A DNA stretch of 24,890 nt from a virus. The notes beneath the pieces are model-generated. The model had not been told where the DNA came from and ran no database searches. It saw nothing but the letters and a program-made list of their open reading frames with translations. Below, one piece after another: positions 6,180 through 13,700 of the stretch. The position numbers were made by a program, and so were the translations under genes. Numbering within the stretch: position 1 is the stretch's first letter; every line of letters starts with the position of its first letter. Where the stretch lies: the IMG/VR virus record IMGVR_UViG_3300020281_000118, positions 1-24,890 of that record. One strand, 5' to 3'.

Positions 6180-6257
6180 GGAAATTCTCCTGTTAGTAAA
6201 TGTACAAATGAGGGTGAATCCCTCAGTCTGCCCTAGTTAGAGCAGAGGGAGAGAGTC
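6180..6257 (-). promoter_or_regulatory. Paired-hairpin intercistronic leader (element A)
   Basis: Minus-strand order: TGACTCTCTCCCT; hairpin 1 CTGCTC/GGGCAG with a 6-base loop (6228-6245); hairpin 2 TGAGGG/CCCTCA with a 5-base loop (6209-6225); then TTTGTACATTTACTAAC, an AGGAG Shine-Dalgarno and the ssb ATG. Compared with 5247, hairpin 1 has changed bases on both sides while pairing is kept, which is evidence for an RNA structure. CCCTC before hairpin 1 can compete for GAGGG. Confidence 0.7.
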
Positions 6258-6264
6258 ATAAGAA

Positions 6265-6612
6265 CTACACAGATTCTGGTGGATAGAACTTATCGTCAGG
6301 ATCATCTCGATCTTGAGCTTCCTGAACTTGTTGTTCCATCTCACCATCTTCTTGGAATTCATATTCTTCTATTTCTTCTTCAGTATTTTCTGGTCGTAAC
6401 CAGTCAGATAACTTTGTTCTGATACTGTTGAAGGTAGCCTTAGCCTTGGATTTAGTTTCAGGAGGTGCTGATTTATATAATGCAACACCTGTTACTGAAA
6501 GGGCGATAAACGTCAGAGGAGGAGTTAGTCTCATAAGAATGTCAAAGATTAGAATTTTCCAAAGCAAACCTCTGTATCGAGATCGCTTTGGAGGAGTTTT
6601 AGGAGTAATCAT
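6265..6612 (-). CDS. Membrane protein with acidic C-terminal tail
   Basis: 115 residues from the ATG at 6612; an earlier TTG in frame is less likely. A basic N-terminus (KTPPKRSRYRG) is followed by a hydrophobic region at about residues 17-48 (two short segments split by RLTPP), a Lys-rich linker and a very acidic tail (NTEEEIEEYEFQEDGEMEQ). The charge layout suggests the tail lies in the cytoplasm. It starts 2 bases after the upstream stop, with no Shine-Dalgarno sequence. Function unknown. Confidence 0.7.
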   Translation of the reverse strand: MITPKTPPKRSRYRGLLWKILIFDILMRLTPPLTFIALSVTGVALYKSAPPETKSKAKATFNSIRTKLSDWLRPENTEEEIEEYEFQEDGEMEQQVQEAQDRDDPDDKFYPPESV

Positions 6613-6614
6613 AG

Positions 6615-6995
6615 TTAGCACCAATGTAATCCAGATGATAGCTGAATAACTTGTTCAGGAGATAAATGATTAGATAACTCTTTATTGTTAGCTGAATCAA
6701 ATAACTTTAAAGCGAAGTCAGGGTCATTTGTATCACCATATTCTTCTATGTAATTTCCTTTTGGATCTCTTAATAAATTAAACTTACCCCAACCAAATAG
6801 CTTGAAGTGGTTTGCTTTACTAAGATCTCCATCACCTTCAATGTGATCATGATAGTGAGCATACCAGTCATCTGGATACTCTTCTTTATACTGGTCTTCA
6901 ATATACTGAAGACGATCAAAAGTGTCTTCTGGCACGTTGATAAGCTCTGTAAGACATGCAGTGTTATCAGTGTCAGGGTATAAACGTGTGCCCAT
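6615..6995 (-). CDS. Hypothetical acidic protein
   Basis: A 126-residue protein, rich in Asp, Tyr and Asn (YKEEYPDDWYAHYHDHIEGD). The start is certain: TAATG overlap with the upstream gene, and AGGAGG within the last codons of that gene serves as its ribosome site. The composition resembles the acidic protein at 2099-2470 (shared Trp/Tyr/His/Asp-rich style), though I see no clear sequence match. Confidence 0.75.
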   Translation of the reverse strand: MGTRLYPDTDNTACLTELINVPEDTFDRLQYIEDQYKEEYPDDWYAHYHDHIEGDGDLSKANHFKLFGWGKFNLLRDPKGNYIEEYGDTNDPDFALKLFDSANNKELSNHLSPEQVIQLSSGLHWC

Positions 6996-7105
6996 TATTT
7001 ATACCTCCTAGTCTTATTGACTGCTTGATAATCTAATGTGGCTGCAATTGCATTACCTACAACATAGAGGGCATAAAAGCCACCGAATAAAATAAATAAT
7101 TCCAT
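6995..7105 (-). CDS. 36-residue single-span membrane protein
   Basis: The sequence starts MELFILFGGFYALYVVGNAI, one membrane span covering about residues 3-23, with a basic C-terminus (NKTRRYK). The AGG AGG codons for its two Arg also form the Shine-Dalgarno sequence of the next gene. It starts 2 bases after a 15-codon hydrophobic ORF (7108-7155). Such tiny membrane proteins in phages are often holin-like or inhibitors of host membrane proteins; nothing here decides. Confidence 0.6.
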   Translation of the reverse strand: MELFILFGGFYALYVVGNAIAATLDYQAVNKTRRYK

Positions 7106-7107
7106 AG

Positions 7108-7155
7108 TCAAATAAGAATTAGGATAAGGAACATAAGAAATTGAAGTTTTAACAT
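7108..7155 (-). CDS. 15-residue hydrophobic leader ORF
   Basis: MLKLQFLMFLILILI, ending TGA two bases before the ATG of the next gene. The ATG is preceded by TTTGTTGTTTACATTAACTACC, the leader used by full-size genes, so ribosomes very likely start here. It may be a leader peptide that couples translation of the 36-residue membrane protein, or a very small membrane peptide in its own right. Confidence 0.45.
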   Translation of the reverse strand: MLKLQFLMFLILILI

Positions 7156-7224
7156 GGTAGTTAATGTAAACAACAAAGAGGGTGAAACCCTCAGAGAGCC
7201 TAAGAAGGCTCTGGGAGAGTGTCA
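7156..7224 (-). promoter_or_regulatory. Paired-hairpin intercistronic leader (element B)
   Basis: Minus-strand order: TGACACTCTCCC; hairpin 1 AGAGCC/GGCTCT with a 6-base loop (7195-7212); hairpin 2 GAGGG/CCCTC with a 5-base loop (7178-7192); then TTTGTTGTTTACATTAACTACC and ATG. Hairpin 1 has a wholly different stem sequence from the copies at 5247 and 6180 but the same place and size; hairpin 2 and the leader are nearly identical. Confidence 0.7.
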
Positions 7225-7229
7225 AACTA

Positions 7230-7526
7230 TCAGAGTAGGTTAGGTACTTCTGATATTCTTTGAGTCCAGTCTTCAGTGTTATAATCAAATACACAGACTG
7301 GATAACCTACGGGTAGGGTATAACCATTACCGTCAGTGACAACATGATATTCAAGAGATTTGAATGTGCATTGCACTTGGTAATGGTGTAAAGCCATAGC
7401 GATCCATTTAGGTAACCAACCCTGATGATAGGTAGTTACACAAATGTCTTCGCCACATATACCTGTGACAGAACCGCAAATAAGGTTAGGTTCTGGATTT
7501 GTGTGAGTAGAATGTAATTCGTACAT
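7230..7526 (-). CDS. Hypothetical protein, first clear gene of the minus-strand operon
   Basis: 98 residues from the ATG at 7526 (MYELHSTHTNPEPN), chosen because it follows the shared leader CTTTACTTTAACTACC; an ATG seven codons earlier lies inside that leader. The protein is beta-like, with six Cys (for example CGSVTGICGEDICVTTYHQ) and many aromatic residues. The Cys spacing could bind a metal. Family unknown. Confidence 0.65.
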   Translation of the reverse strand: MYELHSTHTNPEPNLICGSVTGICGEDICVTTYHQGWLPKWIAMALHHYQVQCTFKSLEYHVVTDGNGYTLPVGYPVCVFDYNTEDWTQRISEVPNLL

Positions 7527-7713
7527 GGTAGTTAAAGTAAAGTACACAGAAAAGGTTTACTAATTCTGAACATACTGAAACGTAGTCAGAAAGATTTGCA
7601 ACGCTTATAATAAATACATTGCAAACCACATTTAATTGCTTATTAATAACATCCGATGCAATTACATAAGAATTAAACTTAGTAGTAAAATTAATAATTT
7701 CTGTTCTCCACAA
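7527..7713 (-). promoter_or_regulatory. Leader region with a doubtful TTG-started ORF
   Basis: 187 very AT-rich bases. The end nearest the gene holds the shared leader (GTACTTTACTTTAACTACC-ATG). One frame is open from a TTG at 7713 through the leader and into the next gene, giving 75 residues ending at 7486, but it needs a weak start and a 41-base overlap, so I do not call it a gene. It also contains the first copy (7649-7660) of a repeat shared with 7735-7746. Confidence 0.4.
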
Positions 7714-7746
7714 CCTTTGCCGAATCTATAAGTTACATCCGACGCA
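7649..7746. repeat. Two copies of ACATCCGAYGCA
   Basis: ACATCCGATGCA at 7649-7660 and ACATCCGACGCA at 7735-7746, 86 bases apart, one mismatch, both flanked by TA or TT on the left. Their place in the divergent control region suits an operator or a protein-binding iteron. Only two copies were found by eye. Confidence 0.4.
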
Positions 7747-8056
7747 TCTTCTCGACGATACGGGCGAGGAGCCCTCTTCGATAGATATTTTGGAGGGAAA
7801 TTAGGGGAAAATACCCTAATATATGACAGAAATACATGAAATTACACACAATAATTTCACTCACTCTGTTAACTTCTAAACGAAGCAGATATATGTATAT
7901 ATTCTTTTTTTTTCCTCACAGGCACGCCTGCGTAGGTATTACACCAAGTGTCTCTTCTAATTTTTACCCCAATTTAGGGTTTATAAGGACCTTTTTGGGG
8001 GTAAATCATAGGTTGAGTCCACTTAAAATCAATATATTCAAGACTTTTAACGATAA
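7714..8056. promoter_or_regulatory. Divergent control region between the two operons
   Basis: 343 bases with no convincing gene, where all coding turns from minus to plus. It holds an inverted repeat TTAGGG/CCCTAA (7801-7806, 7814-7819), an AT stretch with tatatatgtatatatt next to a run of nine T, a near-perfect palindrome CAGGC-AC-GCCTG (7919-7930), and an 8-bp inverted repeat TTTACCCC/GGGGTAAA (7963-7970, 7998-8005). Promoters for both operons are expected here, and a replication origin is possible. I cannot pick out a single sure -35/-10 pair. Confidence 0.5.
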
Positions 8057-10534
8057 ATGGTCATATCTCCGAATGATTTTTCCCTTTGGTCAAGATTAAC
8101 AGGTAACAAGTACCCTTCCACTCCTAAAGAAAGAGCTCAAAAGGGTCCTGAAGTACAAAGATTTATCCAGAATTTAGGTAGAGAAGGGATGCTAGGGGGA
8201 AAAGAAAATAAAAAAGAAAAAGAGGATAGTAATTTAGGTAAAAAAATTGCTAAAGGAGCACTAATTGCTGGTGGAACCGCTGCCACAATAGCTGCAGCAA
8301 GAGATCCTCGTGTACAAGAGACTATAAAAAAAGCTGCATCTGCAACAAGAAACAAAATTGATGACTTTTTAGTCAATTTAGGTCGTGCTCAAGACGTTGA
8401 TGTAGATATTGTTGATGCAAGTGGTGATGTAACTCCAGATCCCTCAGTACAACAGTCAAATGTAGCTCCACAACAGGATCTTAGAGAGCCAACTGTTATT
8501 GATGCAGAACAAGTATTAAATGATGCAAGAAAAATAGTAAATAGAGAAACATCAATAGATGTAACTCCAGAAACAACACAAAAAAGTCTTCCAGAAAGTC
8601 CATCTCTTATAGAAAGAGTTGAACAAAAGAAAGCTGAATTAAAAAATAGTTTTAAACCAGCTGTGGGAGGTAAAACTTTTCAGACTAGTGGTGCTGTTGG
8701 ATCAGAAGATGTCTACGGAGATATAGGAGATGCAAAATTAAGGGCTAGACGTACATTTGGTCCCACAATTGATGCAATTAAAGAAATGAATCCTGATCAA
8801 AATGTTAGTCGCATGGGCAGACAAATGTTAAATCAGGCTCAAAAAGATAGAGATTTTGATATATCTTACATCACTGCTAGAAACAGTGGTATGAGTGATG
8901 CTGATGCAGTACAAGTAGCTCGTGAAACTGCTGGATTTAATCCAGATGCACCAGTAGGAAAACCTACCCAATATAGAAATCTTCTTGGGACATTAAAAAC
9001 AAGTTCACCTTTAAAACCAAGAGTAGATGATCTTATAAATCTTGTACAAACTGGACAAAAAGTAAAATTACCTGAAGGAGCACAAGAACCTGGTGCTTTA
9101 GTACAAATCTCAGCTAATAATGCAACTCCTGATAATAAAGCTATCAAAGTTGGAGCAGAGATTGGTGGATCAACATTAACAGATCAACAAGCTACAAAAA
9201 TGGCTGTTGATAATGTTTTAGATGAAGCAAAACAAAGAGTTACAAAATTACCAAGATCAGGACCAACTGAAGGTCAAACACAAGATGAATTTATAGAAGA
9301 TCAATTTTCAACTAATCCTGCAGATCCTAAACCAGAAATAAGTGGAACAGTAATGCCTAAGAATGGAGAATCTTATAGACCAACTATAGGACCAGTATCA
9401 GATACTATGGCAGCAAGATTAGGAGATATAAGACTAAAAAATCAACAAGATTTAATGTCTGGTAATGTGAGTCCAGAACAAGCTGCAGCACTTGGAGGAA
9501 GATTAAAGAGTGGATTAATATATAAAAATTCTCCTGAATTACTTCAAAGAGATTCTGAAATATTAACTGCAGCAATGGTTGGTGAAGGGGCATTCAAGTT
9601 TGGTCCTGAATTTACTAAGATGAAACAAAATCTACAGTTAGGAGCAGACTTCCCAGAAATATTACAAGATCCTAGTAAAGAAACAGTAAGTATAGCTGGT
9701 GAACAATTACCTAGAACAGATCTTGAAAAACCTGCTGCTTTTGGTCCAACTGCAGAAAGATTAGATGAAAGAAAATTACAACAAAAAGATTTTAGAGGAA
9801 AAGTAAGATTAGAAGCTACAAGTGATATAAGAGCTGCTGAATCTAATATGAAAGATATAGAAAAAAGAGGTAAAGCTTTAAAATCTTTAGAAGGAACTTT
9901 AACAGCAGATGGTAATACTGCTGGAGCAGAACGTGTAAAAGATGAGTTACAAAAATTACGTAATCAGTATAGATTCCAAAAACAAGAAATTGAAAGATCA
10001 GAAAAAAGAATTGAAGGAATTACAGAAAAAACAGAAGCTAATATAGCTAACTTAGCTGTTCCTAAAACTTTAAAAAATCCTTATGGAGCTGGATACAAAG
10101 TAGAGGTAGGAGCAAATAAAGAAACAGGTGAAATGGAAGCTAAAGCTATTGTTCCTGACTTTGAAAGAAAAATAGAAACTAAAAGAGAAATAGATACTGG
10201 TGGATTTGATATACCAGAAGTAGTAGAAACAGGAAAGAAAGGAGGATTCTCTCTACAACAACCTGGTGTAGGTAGAAAAGTAATTGGAACAAAAACATCT
10301 AAACAAGGAATACAATATCCTGTTCTTAGTAATGAAATAGCTACAGGAGATATGACAGCAGGATCTAAACCTACTGGCATAGCTGGTCAGATTCAAGACA
10401 TATATAGATCAGGAGATCCAACTACAATTAAACAACGTGTAAAAGAACTTACAGAAAGAATAGAAAATAGAAAGATGTTGGGACTACCTACAGATACTAG
10501 ACAATCACCTTTCTTCTATCAGAATGGTGACTAA
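8057..10534 (+). CDS. Large virion-associated protein candidate (825 residues)
   Basis: The first and largest gene of the plus-strand block. The N-terminus has a compact segment (LWSRLTGNKYPSTPKERA, then EVQRFIQNL) that I have the impression recurs in cyanophage structural proteins; this is memory, not a search. Residues about 60-80 form a Gly/Ala-rich hydrophobic stretch (KKIAKGALIAGGTAATIAAA), and about 600-670 is a long charged coiled coil (RNQYRFQKQEIERSEKRI). The rest is Gln/Asn/Lys-rich and repetitive in composition. It lies upstream of other Gly/Ala-rich genes and the terminase, so an internal or ejected virion protein is the best guess. The start ATG has no clear ribosome site. Confidence 0.6.
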   Translation: MVISPNDFSLWSRLTGNKYPSTPKERAQKGPEVQRFIQNLGREGMLGGKENKKEKEDSNLGKKIAKGALIAGGTAATIAAARDPRVQETIKKAASATRNKIDDFLVNLGRAQDVDVDIVDASGDVTPDPSVQQSNVAPQQDLREPTVIDAEQVLNDARKIVNRETSIDVTPETTQKSLPESPSLIERVEQKKAELKNSFKPAVGGKTFQTSGAVGSEDVYGDIGDAKLRARRTFGPTIDAIKEMNPDQNVSRMGRQMLNQAQKDRDFDISYITARNSGMSDADAVQVARETAGFNPDAPVGKPTQYRNLLGTLKTSSPLKPRVDDLINLVQTGQKVKLPEGAQEPGALVQISANNATPDNKAIKVGAEIGGSTLTDQQATKMAVDNVLDEAKQRVTKLPRSGPTEGQTQDEFIEDQFSTNPADPKPEISGTVMPKNGESYRPTIGPVSDTMAARLGDIRLKNQQDLMSGNVSPEQAAALGGRLKSGLIYKNSPELLQRDSEILTAAMVGEGAFKFGPEFTKMKQNLQLGADFPEILQDPSKETVSIAGEQLPRTDLEKPAAFGPTAERLDERKLQQKDFRGKVRLEATSDIRAAESNMKDIEKRGKALKSLEGTLTADGNTAGAERVKDELQKLRNQYRFQKQEIERSEKRIEGITEKTEANIANLAVPKTLKNPYGAGYKVEVGANKETGEMEAKAIVPDFERKIETKREIDTGGFDIPEVVETGKKGGFSLQQPGVGRKVIGTKTSKQGIQYPVLSNEIATGDMTAGSKPTGIAGQIQDIYRSGDPTTIKQRVKELTERIENRKMLGLPTDTRQSPFFYQNGD

Positions 10535-10567
10535 GTAAGGTTAGAATTAATTCAAGAACATAGAACA

Positions 10568-10753
10568 ATGACTAAATTTTTATTACCAATTGCAATCAAC
10601 GTCATAAACAAAGCTGTTGATAAAATTCCAGAAGATCTAGATGAACTACTAAAGAAGTTTGTGGTATCTATCTTAAAAAAAGCTGCAGCTAAGAGTGGTA
10701 ACAAAGTAGATGATCTACTAGTTGCACAGTTAGAAAAAGCTTTATTTGAATAA
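10568..10753 (+). CDS. Small hypothetical helical protein
   Basis: A 61-residue protein that reads as two amphipathic helices (VINKAVDKIPEDLDELLKKF; VVSILKKAAAKSGNKVDDLL). The segment NKVDDLLV resembles NKIDDFLV near residue 100 of the 825-residue protein just upstream (there KKAASATRNKIDDFLVNL), so the two may share a short domain. Family unknown. Confidence 0.65.
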   Translation: MTKFLLPIAINVINKAVDKIPEDLDELLKKFVVSILKKAAAKSGNKVDDLLVAQLEKALFE

Positions 10754-10779
10754 GGCTACTGCTAAAATAGTTTTATCCA

Positions 10780-10974
10780 ATGGCTGATAAATGGATTAAA
10801 GACGCTATCAAACGTCCTGGTGCTTTTACTAAGAAAGCAAAAGCAAGAGGGATGGATGTAAAAGAGTTTGCATCAAAGGTAACATCTAATCCAGATAAGT
10901 ATGATACTCGTACAGTTCGCCAAGCTAACTTAGCTAAAACCCTAAGTAAATTACGTAAACGTAAAAAGAAATAA
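10780..10974 (+). CDS. Small basic conserved phage protein
   Basis: A 64-residue protein starting MADKWIKDAIKRPGAFTKKA and ending in a basic tail (RQANLAKTLSKLRKRKKK). This pattern (MADKWI..AI..PGA...AK, and RANLAKTLSK at the end) is a familiar small protein of marine cyanophages of several types, of unknown function. The strong positive charge suggests DNA or capsid contact. It is followed 2 bases later by the next gene. Confidence 0.75.
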   Translation: MADKWIKDAIKRPGAFTKKAKARGMDVKEFASKVTSNPDKYDTRTVRQANLAKTLSKLRKRKKK

Positions 10975-10976
10975 CC

Positions 10977-11393
10977 ATGTCAGTATTTGATTACAAATTA
11001 AATCGTAGGCAACAGCTGGTTAAGAAGGGTGAAATGATAGATAACAATATTGATTTCTCTGGCAGAACTAATACAGACTTTACAAATAAGTTTGTAGCAA
11101 AGATGCGAGATACAAACAATCTTTATACTAGAGAATCACCTGGACAGTTTGATGATCAAAAAGCAGAGGTTGTCAGAAAAAATTTAATCACACAGGCAGA
11201 TGATAGGGGGCAGTTTAATGATCCCGGTCAGCAAGTTAGATCAGATGCTTTCTTAGCTAAGTTTAGAAATTCAGTATTAGTCAACGAAGAGGAGAAGCCT
11301 AGCAGACAAGGTATCTTACAATATATGCAAGGCAATCCAAAAGATCCACCAGTTAACGGACAGTTCCCAACAGACGGAGTAAAAACAACATGA
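10977..11393 (+). CDS. Hypothetical polar protein
   Basis: A 138-residue hydrophilic protein, rich in Asn, Asp, Gln and Arg. It holds two similar short motifs, SPGQFDDQKAEVVRKNL and DPGQQVRSDAFLAKF, which hint at an internal duplication together with RGQFNDPG. Coupled to the next gene by ATGA. Not recognised; probably structural by position. Confidence 0.65.
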   Translation: MSVFDYKLNRRQQLVKKGEMIDNNIDFSGRTNTDFTNKFVAKMRDTNNLYTRESPGQFDDQKAEVVRKNLITQADDRGQFNDPGQQVRSDAFLAKFRNSVLVNEEEKPSRQGILQYMQGNPKDPPVNGQFPTDGVKTT

Positions 11394-12274
11394 TTGGAAA
11401 AGTAGGAGTAGAAGCAGCTAAAAAAGGAGTCACAATGGCCGGACAGAAGCTCGGTGAGTTCTTTACTAAAGAAGGACTAAAACAAGCTGGTCAACAAGTT
11501 GGCAATGTAGGAAAAGCACTTTATGACAATAGAGCTGCATTAGCTTCAGCATTAGGTGATGATCTAACAAGAGCAGGAGCACAAGTAATGAAAGCACCTG
11601 AAGCTGTAAAAGCTGGAGCACAAGCAGTAGGAGAAGCTGCTAGTCAGGCAGCTGGTCAAGTAGGAAAAGAAGCAGTTAGAACTGGTATAAAACTAGGTGG
11701 TAAAGCTGGTGGTCAGGGAGTAAAGAATATAGGTAAATTAGCAACTACTCCATTTGCTGTACAGACAGGAGTTGGAGTTGCTGCAGAACAATTAATACCT
11801 CGTGCAATGGGAAGACAAGCACCTGGTCTAGGAGAAAGTGTTATACGTCAAGGAGTAAGTCAAGGTATTGGAATGCCAGTAGGTGCAGGTCTAAGAGCTG
11901 GAGGAGTTAATCCAACAATTGCAGGATTTGGAGGACAGTTAACCGGTCAGGTAGCAGGACAATTTGCAGCTGACACATTACTTCCCGGTAAACAAGATTA
12001 TCCTGTAGATTTTGGTGAAGGACCAACTACTCCAACTGGTGCAACTAAACATACTACAGAACCTGAGTACAATGAAGTTGTAAGACCTTCAACTAGAGAT
12101 CTTTCTAATGTACAGGCACAGGAAGCATTATCAGAAAGAGATAAGTATGAATATAGATTAAAGATGGCTCAGATAGAAAAGATGCCTAGTACAGTAATGC
12201 ATATGAGTCCTGATTCGAATAATCAAACTTTAGCCAGTCTTGCACAAAGCATGATGAGACAAGCTAGTTACTAG
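11390..12274 (+). CDS. Gly/Ala-rich probable virion protein
   Basis: A 294-residue protein. Residues about 1-200 are a long run of Gly/Ala/Gln/Val-rich amphipathic helices (KAGAQAVGEAASQAAGQVG; GVSQGIGMPVGAGLRAGGV) like glycine-zipper proteins that insert into membranes. The last third is polar (TEPEYNEVVRPSTRD) and ends in a Met/Gln-rich helix. It starts by ATGA overlap. The composition and place before the terminase fit an internal or ejection protein, but no family is recognised. Confidence 0.6.
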   Translation: MIGKVGVEAAKKGVTMAGQKLGEFFTKEGLKQAGQQVGNVGKALYDNRAALASALGDDLTRAGAQVMKAPEAVKAGAQAVGEAASQAAGQVGKEAVRTGIKLGGKAGGQGVKNIGKLATTPFAVQTGVGVAAEQLIPRAMGRQAPGLGESVIRQGVSQGIGMPVGAGLRAGGVNPTIAGFGGQLTGQVAGQFAADTLLPGKQDYPVDFGEGPTTPTGATKHTTEPEYNEVVRPSTRDLSNVQAQEALSERDKYEYRLKMAQIEKMPSTVMHMSPDSNNQTLASLAQSMMRQASY

Positions 12275-12284
12275 GTAAACGTCA

Positions 12285-13700
12285 ATGGAAATGACAAGAG
12301 GTTCTGTACCTAATTTCTTATCAAATAGTCAAGAGTTTGCAAGAAAGTTTGGGGAAAGGATTGTAGGAGCTGTTAAAGATGTACAAGCACCTAAAAAACT
12401 TATTGATGATATATCTAAAACTATTAGTGTAAATATGAAACGAGCACCTTGGGGTGCTTATGTATCAGATATAGGTAGAACATCTAAAAGCCCAGCTGGA
12501 GGTATACGAGATTATGAAACTCCAGTAGCAGGTGCAACTAAGACTTCAAGAGATGTTTCAAAAAGAGTAACAGACTTTTTAACAGGAGAAGATCAAAGAA
12601 AATATGGATATGGTTTTAATCCTTATAAGATGCAATCAGAAGTAGCGTCAAATATTTCAGGAGTAGTAGAGAATATAGGTCAAAAACAAGCTCTTAATAT
12701 AGGTGGAAAAAGGATTGATATTCCTGGAACTGGACCTATAAAACCTCCTCATGGTATTGAACCTCAATTTGATCCTGATGGAAGAGGAGGCGATGGAGGA
12801 TATGGACCATTAGATTCTACTGGATTAAGTGCTGCTGGAGCAGCTGCTTTAACTTTTGGCATACCTCGTCTCTACAATACGCTTTCTGGAAGGTCCGGCT
12901 CTATAACTGAAGGACTAAGACCTAAAGGATATAAAGCGGTAGCACCTGTATCTAAAGAAGAAGATCCCACTGGTAAGAAATCACGTAGTTTAGTGGAAGA
13001 AGCTGGACTTAGATATTTTGCTGGACAACAAAGTCAGATGTTACCTTTTAAAGAATTTATAAAAGAACGTCCTGATGTGATGCCATCAACTATAAAAGAC
13101 TACAGACGTTATGTAAATCGCAAACCAGAGGCAGGTAAAAGAATAGATATAGATCCAGAGAAACAAACATTTACTGCTTTTGGTGGAGCATTAAAAGGAA
13201 CAGCTCGTGGTTTAAATGATCCAGAAATAAGATTTAAAGGAGTTCCATTCACTGCTTCAGCTACTCTAGGAACTGCTGCAGGTGTAGCTACTGTTGCTGC
13301 TGGAGTTAAACAATTAAATCCATATACAAAAGGAATAAATGCAATGGAGAAAAAACTTAATATGGAAAAAGTAGAGTTACAAGAGCAAATAGGAAGAGGT
13401 GGAGAAGGTAATGAGCGTGTTGTTGAATCACTAAAAAGAAAAGTAGATACTACACAAGATATGATTGATACTGCTAAGAAAGTTAGATATGAAGAGATGT
13501 TATCTCCAGCTGCACAAAAGTTTGATAAGTTAGGATCTCTTAAAGAACCAGCTATATTGTTAGGTGGTACATTGGCAGCTGTTGGTACTGCTGCTGTAGC
13601 TAAAAAGTTGTTCCAAAAAGCTGAACAAGAACGAATCAAGAAAGAAGACCCCTTACAATATAAGAAGTACAAACGTGGCGACTACACAAAAGAAGACTGA
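12285..13700 (+). CDS. Probable virion protein with three hydrophobic segments
   Basis: A 471-residue protein with a basic N-terminal third (KFGERIVGAVKDVQAPKKL; NMKRAPWGAYVSDI). It has three Gly/Ala hydrophobic segments near residues 180-195 (GLSAAGAAALTFGIP), 325-340 (ATLGTAAGVATVAAGV) and 424-442 (AILLGGTLAAVGTAAVAKKL), with a charged coiled coil between the last two. The C-terminus is very basic. It ends in TGATG coupling to the next gene. The pattern suggests an internal protein that inserts in the host envelope; this is inference only. Confidence 0.6.
   Translation: MEMTRGSVPNFLSNSQEFARKFGERIVGAVKDVQAPKKLIDDISKTISVNMKRAPWGAYVSDIGRTSKSPAGGIRDYETPVAGATKTSRDVSKRVTDFLTGEDQRKYGYGFNPYKMQSEVASNISGVVENIGQKQALNIGGKRIDIPGTGPIKPPHGIEPQFDPDGRGGDGGYGPLDSTGLSAAGAAALTFGIPRLYNTLSGRSGSITEGLRPKGYKAVAPVSKEEDPTGKKSRSLVEEAGLRYFAGQQSQMLPFKEFIKERPDVMPSTIKDYRRYVNRKPEAGKRIDIDPEKQTFTAFGGALKGTARGLNDPEIRFKGVPFTASATLGTAAGVATVAAGVKQLNPYTKGINAMEKKLNMEKVELQEQIGRGGEGNERVVESLKRKVDTTQDMIDTAKKVRYEEMLSPAAQKFDKLGSLKEPAILLGGTLAAVGTAAVAKKLFQKAEQERIKKEDPLQYKKYKRGDYTKED

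Noticed and set aside
7486-7713. 75-codon minus-strand frame starting at TTG
   Set aside because: It needs a TTG start, overlaps the next gene by 41 bases and runs through the conserved leader. Kept only as a note in the leader region.
7836-8099. 87-codon plus-strand frame in the control region
   Set aside because: It translates a T-run into repeated Phe, overlaps the start of the 825-residue gene in another frame, and crosses several repeats. It looks like open non-coding DNA.
13109-13672. 187-codon open frame on the minus strand
   Set aside because: It lies fully antisense to the 471-residue gene, is Ser/Pro/Ala-rich as expected from the complement of Gly/Ala/Lys codons, and has no ribosome site or neighbours on that strand.
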